Assembly: GCA_038396585.1 (NCBI GenBank)
Contig: CP121691.1
Coordinates: forward strand, 744,001-808,000
From: Vallitaleaceae bacterium 9-2
GTDB lineage: Bacteria > Bacillota > Clostridia > Lachnospirales > Vallitaleaceae
DNA: 64,000 bases
Reading direction: 5' to 3'
The notes beneath the pieces are model-generated. The model did no database searches and had not been told where the DNA came from. It saw only the letters and a program-made list of their open reading frames with translations. Within the stretch, counting starts at the first letter, position 1. Each line of letters opens with the position of its first letter. The translations under genes were made by a program, and so were the position numbers. Positions 54,164 through 64,000 of the stretch are shown piece after piece.

Positions 54164-54193
54164 TTGACAAGAGCTTAACGTATATGATATTAT
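54164..54193 (+). promoter_or_regulatory. First promoter of the tRNA-Ser gene
   Basis: TTGACA (54164-54169), 18 bases, TATTAT (54188-54193). The region around the -10 closely resembles that of the rRNA promoter. Confidence 0.7.
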
Positions 54194-54248
54194 ATCTTTC
54201 GTTGCCGAACAAGAACTTTAGAAAAGAAACAAATAATTAAGAAATAGC

Positions 54249-54277
54249 TTGACATTATATGATGTGTGTGATATCTT
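54249..54277 (+). promoter_or_regulatory. Second promoter of the tRNA-Ser gene
   Basis: TTGACA (54249-54254), 17 bases, TATCTT (54272-54277), 36 bases before the mature tRNA. Confidence 0.6.
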
Positions 54278-54312
54278 AATTAGGCGTTAAATAACAAGTG
54301 ATTCATTGATAT

Positions 54313-54398
54313 GGAGAGGTGTCCGAGTGGTTTAAGGAGCTGGTCTTGAAAACCAGTGACTCCGAAAGGGGCCGTGGGTTCGAATCCCACCTTCTCCG
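54313..54398 (+). tRNA. tRNA-Ser(UGA)
   Basis: Class II tRNA with long variable arm. Acceptor GGAGAGG pairs with CTTCTCC; anticodon TGA lies in the loop between CTGGT and ACCAG. No CCA is encoded. Confidence 0.95.
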
Positions 54399-54403
54399 TT
54401 ATC

Positions 54404-54431
54404 AAAACCACCAATGCATGGTGGTTTTGTT
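54404..54431 (+). terminator. Terminator-like hairpin after tRNA-Ser(UGA)
   Basis: A 10-bp perfect stem (54404-54413 with 54419-54428) with a five-base loop and short T-rich tail. Confidence 0.6.
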
Positions 54432-54456
54432 GTCTCATTGACAAATTAGCGCGTTT

Positions 54457-54545
54457 GGAGAAGTACCCAAGCGGCTGAAGGGGCTCGCCTGGAAAGTGAG
54501 TAGGTCGTTAATAGCGGCGCGAGGGTTCAAATCCCTCCTTCTCCG
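54457..54545 (+). tRNA. tRNA-Ser(GGA)
   Basis: Class II tRNA with long variable arm. Acceptor GGAGAAG pairs with CTTCTCC; anticodon GGA. No CCA encoded. It lies just ahead of the rRNA promoter. Confidence 0.93.
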
Positions 54546-54584
54546 TTAGTTTTTAAGAAATTAAAAACTTCTTCAAAAAAGTTG

Positions 54585-54613
54585 TTGACACGGTCGGTGA
54601 GATATGATATTAT
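54585..54613 (+). promoter_or_regulatory. rRNA operon promoter
   Basis: TTGACA (54585-54590), 17 bases, TATTAT (54608-54613). A 7-bp hairpin (54618-54624 with 54632-54638) lies at the expected start of the transcript. Confidence 0.8.
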
Positions 54614-54673
54614 AATCTTCGCTGACAAAAACAGCGAAACAGTAAAAAGTACAAAATGAACATTTGATAATTG

Positions 54674-54687
54674 AATAGTGAAGTAAA
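54674..54687 (+). other. 16S processing stem, 5' arm
   Basis: AATAGTGAAGTAAA pairs perfectly with TTTACTTCACTATT at 56415-56428, beyond the 16S 3' end. Long stems like this are RNase III cleavage sites in rRNA maturation. Confidence 0.8.
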
Positions 54688-54770
54688 CCAAGTTATACCA
54701 AACAATTCTTGAGAGATCAAGTAACAGTAATAGCGAACAGCTAGTGTTTAAGCGAGGATAAAAAACTTTT

Positions 54771-56302
<1,532 letters not shown>

Positions 56303-56414
56303 AAGAACTTAGACCTGAGGGTTTAAGATGAGCAGCAGAGACTGCCGTCGTGGTAACGACGTCAAAAAACATACAACAAGCCGAAAGGCAACTCGCAAAC
56401 ACGGTAGAGCGAGA

Positions 56415-56428
56415 TTTACTTCACTATT
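56415..56428 (+). other. 16S processing stem, 3' arm
   Basis: Perfect complement of 54674-54687. The 16S-5S spacer (56299-56558) otherwise holds no gene that I can recognise. Confidence 0.8.
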
Positions 56429-56558
56429 GAGTTATTAAAGTGACTTACAATTTAATAACATACCTATAATTTTTCATAGAAAAATTTAGTTGGAAAACTT
56501 GCCTAACACTGTTTGCAAGCAAACAGAAACGGCACAAAGATTTTCCTGCGGAAAACTT

Positions 56559-56675
56559 TTAGGTGGTGATGCGTCCTCGGGAAACACCCGTTCCCATACC
56601 GAACACGATGGTTAAGCCTTGGACGGCCGATGGTACTTGGTTGGTAACGACCTGGGAGAGTAGGTGGCTGCCTAT
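56559..56675 (+). rRNA. 5S ribosomal RNA, located between 16S and 23S
   Basis: Recognised by the loop B/C core CCCGTTCCCATACCGAACAC, TTAAGCC, CCGATGGTACTTGG and GGGAGAGTAGGTGGCTGCC. About 117 bases, with complementary ends. It lies after 16S and before tRNA-Ile and 23S; no further 5S copy follows 23S. Exact ends are approximate. Confidence 0.92.
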
Positions 56676-56705
56676 TTATTTAAAAAAATATAGACATTCT
56701 AACTG

Positions 56706-56779
<74 letters not shown>

Positions 56780-56921
56780 CTGCATCATATAGTATGATGT
56801 AATAAAGTATTTCATGAACATTGAAAACTACATATCGAAAAGTCAAAATAAACAAACCTATTTATTTAATAACGAAGGTTTATACGTAAACCGAAATTAA
56901 GAATAGAAAAGAACCAAAGAG

Positions 56922-56949
56922 CATACACAATTGTATTAAACTCTTAAGC
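56922..56949 (+). other. 23S processing stem, 5' arm
   Basis: CATACACAA...ACTCTTAAGC pairs with 59861-59889 over about 28 positions with a few mismatches and one bulge, flanking the mature 23S. Expected RNase III substrate. Confidence 0.8.
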
Positions 56950-56956
56950 AAGCTAC

Positions 56957-59853
<2,897 letters not shown>

Positions 59854-59860
59854 AAAGCGA

Positions 59861-59889
59861 GCTTAAGAGTTTTAATAGAGTTGTGTATG
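59861..59889 (+). other. 23S processing stem, 3' arm
   Basis: Near-perfect complement of 56922-56949 (GCTTAAGAGTTTTAATAGAG and on), directly after 23S. Confidence 0.8.
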
Positions 59890-59932
59890 AAGTGAAGTTT
59901 GACTTTAGAATGTAGAAGATTTTAGATAATAG

Positions 59933-60004
59933 TCCTCAATAGCTCAATGGTAGAGCACTCGGCTGTTAACCGAGGGGTTGTTGGTTCGAGTCCAACTTGG
60001 GGAG
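59933..60004 (+). tRNA. tRNA-Asn(GUU)
   Basis: Acceptor TCCTCAA pairs with TTGGGGA; anticodon GTT in CGGCTGTTAACCG. 72 bases, no CCA. First of eight tRNAs behind 23S. Confidence 0.95.
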
Positions 60005-60012
60005 TTTAATAA

Positions 60013-60084
60013 GGCCCGTTGGTCAAGCGGTTAAGACACCGCCCTTTCACGGCGGTAACAGGGGTTCGATTCCCCTACGGGTCA
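60013..60084 (+). tRNA. tRNA-Glu(UUC)
   Basis: Acceptor GGCCCGT pairs with ACGGGTC; seven-base loop CTTTCAC gives anticodon TTC. 72 bases, no CCA. Confidence 0.95.
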
Positions 60085-60098
60085 TTTTAAAATATATT

Positions 60099-60125
60099 AT
60101 ATGCTAACGTAGCTCAATTCTATCA
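60099..60125 (+). pseudogene. Remnant of a tRNA-Thr 5' half
   Basis: Bases 60099-60119 match the upstream flank and first 17 bases of tRNA-Thr (60185-60205) at 18 of 21 positions, including the D-stem GCTCAATT. The rest of the tRNA is absent: no anticodon arm, T arm or acceptor 3' strand follows before the true tRNA-Thr. Confidence 0.55.
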
Positions 60126-60188
60126 GTGAACTGAGCATAGCGAAGGCACACGTGGGCAGACTGGCTCTGCCGTCAAGTAATTTCATAT

Positions 60189-60261
<73 letters not shown>

Positions 60262-60289
60262 TTATATAAAATTATAATAAAGTAGATGG

Positions 60290-60363
60290 GGGCCATTAGC
60301 TCAGTTGGTCAGAGCATCCGGCTCATAACCGGAGAGTCCGGGGTTCGAGTCCCTGATGGCCCA
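60290..60363 (+). tRNA. tRNA with CAU anticodon (elongator Met or Ile2)
   Basis: Acceptor GGGCCAT pairs with ATGGCCC; anticodon CAT in CCGGCTCATAACCGG. The paired first base pair excludes initiator tRNA. Whether C34 is lysidine-modified (Ile, AUA) or not (Met) cannot be read; the TTAGCTCAG D-region resembles some Ile2 tRNAs. Confidence 0.85.
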
Positions 60364-60388
60364 TTTATATTTTATATTTAAATTGCAT

Positions 60389-60462
<74 letters not shown>

Positions 60463-60530
60463 CTAGTAAACTTACTTGCGAGACTTCATAAAAAGTGATA
60501 TAGTAGTTAAGTGAGTTTATCATTATCCCA

Positions 60531-60603
60531 GGGCGCATAGCTCAGCTGGGAGAGCACCTGCCTTACAAGCAGGGGGTCACAGGTTCGAGCCCTGTTGCGC
60601 CCA
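60531..60603 (+). tRNA. tRNA-Val(UAC)
   Basis: Acceptor GGGCGCA pairs with TGCGCCC; anticodon TAC in CTGCCTTACAAGCAG. 73 bases, no CCA. Confidence 0.95.
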
Positions 60604-60619
60604 TTTAATTAAATATTAT

Positions 60620-60703
60620 GCCCGAGTGGCGGAATTGGCAGACGCACAGGACTTAAAATCCTGCGATGTAAAAATCGTACCGGTTCGATTCCGGTCTCGG
60701 GCA
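60620..60703 (+). tRNA. tRNA-Leu(UAA)
   Basis: Class II tRNA, 84 bases. Acceptor GCCCGAG pairs with CTCGGGC; anticodon TAA in CAGGACTTAAAATCCTG; variable arm CGATGTAAAAATCG. No CCA. Confidence 0.95.
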
Positions 60704-60715
60704 CACACTCAATAT

Positions 60716-60789
60716 GTGCGCATAGCTCAGCTGGATAGAGCGTCTGGCTACGGACCAGAAGGCCGAGGGTTCAAATCCTTCTGCGCACG
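60716..60789 (+). tRNA. tRNA-Arg(ACG)
   Basis: Acceptor GTGCGCA pairs with TGCGCAC; anticodon ACG in TCTGGCTACGGACCAGA, to be deaminated to ICG. 74 bases, no CCA. Confidence 0.95.
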
Positions 60790-60796
60790 CTAGAAT

Positions 60797-60829
60797 AAAA
60801 ATCTATATCATTGGATATAGATTTTTTTT
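60797..60829 (+). terminator. Terminator of the rRNA-tRNA operon
   Basis: A 9-bp perfect stem (60801-60809 with 60814-60822), extended by A-T pairs, four-base loop and a run of eight T. Confidence 0.88.
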
Positions 60830-60857
60830 GTCTTAGAATACACTTATGTGGTATTAT
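60828..60857 (+). promoter_or_regulatory. Possible sigma-A promoter of mgtE
   Basis: TTGTCT (60828-60833), 18 bases, TATTAT (60852-60857). It leaves a leader of only about 40 bases, too short for an M-box. Confidence 0.45.
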
Positions 60858-60901
60858 ATTTCTAAGGAAAGAACATAAAATCATAAGTTAGGAGGGATAG
60901 C

Positions 60902-62254
60902 GTGGAAGGTTATGAAGAAAAATTAGAATTTCTAGAAAAATTGTTACAAGAAAAACGATTTACAGAACTAAAAGAATACCTTGTAAATATGATGCCTGCA
61001 GATATTGCAGAGTTTATCGATACAATGAAGCCAACCGAAGCTTTAATTGTGTACAGATTGCTATCGAAAACTGAAGCTGTCGAAGTATTTCCCCTTATTG
61101 ATATGGAAAGACAAAAAGAAATAACCTCGCTAATTAGTGAAGAAGAGCTAAAAGCCATTGTAGATGAGATGTTTTTTGATGATATGATGGATTTATTGGG
61201 AGAAGTTCCTGCCAATATTGTAAAAAAGATTTTGAAAAATACGACACAAAAGCAACGAACATTAATTAATCAATTTTTAAAATATCCAGAAGAATCTGCA
61301 GGAAGCTTGATGACAATCGAGTTTGTAGATTTGCATAAAAAAATGAATGCACAGGAAGCGATGACACGCATCCGTAAGACTGGACTAGATAAAGAAACCA
61401 TATATACCTGTTATGTTATGGCAGAACATAGAGAACTTGAAGGGATTGTATCGCTCAAGAACCTTGTGTTGGCTCAAGAAGATGAATTGGTCGAAAATTT
61501 GATGACAGATGAATTTATTAGTGTAAATACTCATGATGATCAAGAGTATATTGCTGAAATCTTTAAAAAATATGATTTGCTCTCAGTTCCTGTTGTGGAT
61601 AATGAACGTCGTTTAGTAGGAATAATAACGATTGATGATATCGTAGATGTCATTGAAGAAGAAACAACAGAGGACTTCCAGTTAATGGCTGCCATTGCAC
61701 CTTCAGATGATGAGTATATGTCGATGTCTGCTTTTACGTTGGCAAAAAAAAGAATTGTTTGGTTGGTTGTTTTGATGTTTTCGGCGACAATTTCTCAATT
61801 AATTACAGATAAGCATAGCTATTTAACAGCACAATTTACCGTTTTAGTTGGTGTCATGCCTATGCTCATGAGCACAGGGGGAAATGCTGGTGCTCAATCT
61901 TCTACGCTTGTTATTCGAGGGCTAACTCTTGGAGATATCAAATTTAGTGATTTATTTAAAGTCATATGGAAAGAAATCCGTGTTGGGATAATTATAGGTG
62001 TTACGCTAGGGTTCTTGAATTTCTTACGTATTATGCTCTTTAGTCAAGATATTAAACTTGCGATTATTGTAGGATTGACATTAATTGGAACGACAACAAT
62101 GGCGGCATTGATGGGAGGAATCCTTCCAATTGTGGCTAAAAAAGCAAAATTAGATCCAGCAATTATGGCAAGCCCATTAATAACAACCATAACAGATGCA
62201 ACAACACTCTTAATATTTTTTACCATTGCAGCATGGATCTTTTTAGGTATATAA
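60902..62254 (+). CDS. mgtE: Magnesium transporter MgtE
   Basis: Magnesium-gated channel. 450 residues: N-terminal helical domain (about 1-130), two CBS domains (about 131-255, with MTDEFISVNTHDDQEY and VVDNERRLVGIITIDDI) that sense intracellular magnesium, a plug helix, and five membrane helices (about 280-450) with the pore segment STGGNAGAQSST. It starts with GTG, preceded by TAGGAGGG. The gene stands alone between the tRNA cluster and rho. Confidence 0.95.
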   Translation: MEGYEEKLEFLEKLLQEKRFTELKEYLVNMMPADIAEFIDTMKPTEALIVYRLLSKTEAVEVFPLIDMERQKEITSLISEEELKAIVDEMFFDDMMDLLGEVPANIVKKILKNTTQKQRTLINQFLKYPEESAGSLMTIEFVDLHKKMNAQEAMTRIRKTGLDKETIYTCYVMAEHRELEGIVSLKNLVLAQEDELVENLMTDEFISVNTHDDQEYIAEIFKKYDLLSVPVVDNERRLVGIITIDDIVDVIEEETTEDFQLMAAIAPSDDEYMSMSAFTLAKKRIVWLVVLMFSATISQLITDKHSYLTAQFTVLVGVMPMLMSTGGNAGAQSSTLVIRGLTLGDIKFSDLFKVIWKEIRVGIIIGVTLGFLNFLRIMLFSQDIKLAIIVGLTLIGTTTMAALMGGILPIVAKKAKLDPAIMASPLITTITDATTLLIFFTIAAWIFLGI

Positions 62255-62273
62255 GGCTCGCATCATAAACATA

Positions 62274-62301
62274 TTGTGTAATCTGTATTTTGTGGTATAA
62301 T
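62274..62301 (+). promoter_or_regulatory. Sigma-A promoter of rho
   Basis: TTGTGT (62274-62279), 16 bases, TATAAT (62296-62301). A leader of about 165 bases follows before the rho start. Confidence 0.6.
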
Positions 62302-62472
62302 AAACTTAATGTATAGAAATTAACAATAATGGTTTCATATCTTAGGTAGTACTATCCCAAGTTATCTAAAGTAATATTCAAAGATAATATATCCCTGTGA
62401 TTAAAATTGAATTGCGATTTTTCATGCGTTATATTTGTGAAATGAAGTATGGAACTAAATAGGAGGATAAAA

Positions 62473-63948
62473 TTGAAAACGAACTATTCGAAGATGAAGG
62501 TTGCACAGTTGCGTGAAATAGCCACGGAATTAGGTATACTTGATGTTAAAAACTTTAAAAAGGTTGAATTGGTTCAATTATTAGCTGAAATTGAACTGAA
62601 AAATGAAGAAAAGAAGGCTAAACGTAAGTCAACAAGAGAATATGAAACGCGTGAATTAAATTATTCAGAGATTTCACAAGCAAACGAAGAGAAAAAGAGC
62701 AAAGAAAAAAGAGAAGAAATAAACGAAGAGACCGTACAGGAGCCTGCACAAGAAGCTGCTCCACAAAAATCTGTTCATAAGACGCCGGCAAAATCAAAGT
62801 CAAGTAATGCATTAGATAGCGGTGAAGTTGCCCAAGGGATATTAGAAGTACTTCCAGATGGTTTTGGATTTATTCGAAGCGATAACTATATGCCTGGTGA
62901 AGATGATGTATATGTGTCTCCGTCTCAAATACGACGCTTTAGTTTAAGAACGGGAGATATTATAGAAGGTAATATTCGTATACCTAAAGAAAAGGAAAAA
63001 TTCAGAGCTCTATTATTTGTTAAGTCAGTTAATGGAGATGACCCTGGGAAAGCAGCTGTACGCCCTAAGTTCGAAGAATTAACGCCTATTTTCCCAAATG
63101 AACGGTTGAATTTAAATACACGTTCCGATGATTATGCACTGCGCCTAATGGATTTTATTGCTCCTATCGGAAAAGGGCAGCGTGGGATGATTGTCTCACC
63201 TCCAAAAGCTGGTAAGACAACACTCATTAAAAAAGTTGCCAATGCGATTACAAAAAATCATCCGGATGTAGGATTGATTGTATTACTTATTGATGAGCGA
63301 CCGGAAGAAGTTACCGATATACGACGCTCTATATTAGGAAAAAATGTTGAGGTTATTCATTCAACATTCGATGAGCTTCCAGAGCACCATAAACGAGTAT
63401 CTGAGATGGTGCTTGCACGAGCAAAGCGAATGGTCGAACAAAAAAAAGACCTTGTGATATTGCTAGATAGCATCACGCGATTGGCGCGAGCGTATAACTT
63501 AATTATTCCACCAAGTGGAAGAACCCTCTCTGGTGGTTTGGATCCTGCAGCGCTTCATATGCCGAAGAAATTTTTTGGCGCAGCTAGAAATATCGAAGAA
63601 GGCGGTTCCCTTACTATTTTAGCAACTGCACTTGTAGAAACCGGAAGTAAAATGGATGATGTTGTTTTTGAAGAGTTTAAAGGAACAGGAAACATGGAAC
63701 TGGTTCTTGATCGAAAACTTCAAGAAAAACGTATTTTCCCAGCTATTGATGTGAGTAAGTCTGGAACACGACGTGAAGACCTATTGTATAGTGAGATGGA
63801 GTTAGAAGCTGTTAATAAGCTTCGAAAAGTTTCTTCAAATATGCGAGCAGAAGATGTTATTGATAGTATGCTAAAAGTTTTTGTTGATACAAATAGTAAT
63901 GAAGAATATGCGCATAAATTATCGAAAAATATATTGAATAATTATTAG
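62473..63948 (+). CDS. rho: Transcription termination factor Rho
   Basis: Hexameric RNA helicase for factor-dependent termination. N-terminal Rho_N SAP-like domain (about 5-45), a charged variable insert (about 50-120, rich in Glu/Lys), cold-shock RNA-binding domain (about 125-200, [18 protein letters not shown]) and the ATPase core with Walker A PPKAGKTT (243-250), [12 protein letters not shown] and [16 protein letters not shown] start at 62473 is chosen because AGGAGG lies seven bases before it; the in-frame ATG 62449 would translate through that site. The long leader leaves room for autoregulation, which I cannot show. Confidence 0.95.
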   Translation: MKTNYSKMKVAQLREIATELGILDVKNFKKVELVQLLAEIELKNEEKKAKRKSTREYETRELNYSEISQANEEKKSKEKREEINEETVQEPAQEAAPQKSVHKTPAKSKSSNALDSGEVAQGILEVLPDGFGFIRSDNYMPGEDDVYVSPSQIRRFSLRTGDIIEGNIRIPKEKEKFRALLFVKSVNGDDPGKAAVRPKFEELTPIFPNERLNLNTRSDDYALRLMDFIAPIGKGQRGMIVSPPKAGKTTLIKKVANAITKNHPDVGLIVLLIDERPEEVTDIRRSILGKNVEVIHSTFDELPEHHKRVSEMVLARAKRMVEQKKDLVILLDSITRLARAYNLIIPPSGRTLSGGLDPAALHMPKKFFGAARNIEEGGSLTILATALVETGSKMDDVVFEEFKGTGNMELVLDRKLQEKRIFPAIDVSKSGTRREDLLYSEMELEAVNKLRKVSSNMRAEDVIDSMLKVFVDTNSNEEYAHKLSKNILNNY

Positions 63949-63955
63949 ATATATA

Positions 63956-63984
63956 TTGCAATGATGGAGTCAGTATGATATAAT
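63956..63984 (+). promoter_or_regulatory. Sigma-A promoter of the gene beyond the window
   Basis: TTGCAA (63956-63961), 17 bases, TATAAT (63979-63984). It points to a downstream gene outside the window (rpmE is common after rho). Confidence 0.65.
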
Positions 63985-64000
63985 GTGTAGGCTGTCTAGA

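Noticed and set aside
60830-60901. M-box magnesium riboswitch before mgtE
   Set aside because: The leader after the probable promoter is only about 40 bases and has no M-box fold.

Overview
The window is a dense, low-GC, almost wholly core-genome segment of a Gram-positive bacterium, most likely an anaerobic Clostridia-class Firmicute (a relative of Lachnospirales/Vallitaleaceae is my guess from gene order). Pointers are AT-rich codon use, strong AGGAGG ribosome binding sites, LCP and TagA-type envelope genes, a KtrAB potassium system, an NADH-linked [FeFe] hydrogenase operon, long-form HPF with a sigma-H-like promoter, a Gram-positive type LexA box, and tRNAs without encoded CCA. I see no insertion sequence, prophage, CRISPR array or toxin/defence island.

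Layout: 1-3.7 kb holds the end of a zinc-ribbon membrane protein, ktrB-ktrA and a SpoU-type RNA methyltransferase, converging on a TPR membrane protein. 4.7-9.6 kb has a patatin-like lipase, a Ppx/GppA-HD protein and polyphosphate kinase. 9.6-11.5 kb has argF under a perfect ArgR operator and a convergent short-chain dehydrogenase whose 3' end is repeated. 11.6-15.7 kb is an envelope cluster (two LCP ligases, TagA-type glycosyltransferase, YitT). 15.9-28.6 kb runs ugpC, a CdaR-like regulator, ftsE-ftsX, an M23 hydrolase, an S41 protease, a MinJ-like PDZ protein, then uvrB-uvrA under a LexA box. 28.7-34.0 kb is a PHP protein and the four-gene electron-bifurcating hydrogenase.

34.1-39.3 kb has hpf, a cluster of four DnaA boxes, secA, prfB (with its programmed +1 frameshift) and cheW. 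39.4-43.6 kb is an ACT-domain / homoserine dehydrogenase / archaeal-type phosphoglycerate mutase-like / aspartate kinase group for threonine-branch synthesis. 43.7-54.1 kb carries tex, a YcxB-like protein, tsaE-tsaB-rimI, tkt, rnz, an unknown membrane-anchored protein, tsaD, a convergent ferritin gene and ispD. 54.3-60.8 kb is a stable-RNA block: two tRNA-Ser genes, then an rRNA operon in the unusual order 16S-5S-tRNA-Ile-23S followed by eight tRNAs. 60.9-63.9 kb has mgtE and rho.

I did not find a clear new multi-gene system. The observations I rate highest are the phased DnaA-box cluster upstream of secA, the 5S gene lying between 16S and 23S, the hom-apgM-lysC cluster that points to the phosphoglycerate-mutase-like protein as a homoserine kinase, a Ppx/GppA-HD protein with a degenerate phosphate-binding loop beside ppk1, a tRNA remnant in the tRNA cluster, and convergent gene pairs whose stop codons lie in the loop of a shared terminator.
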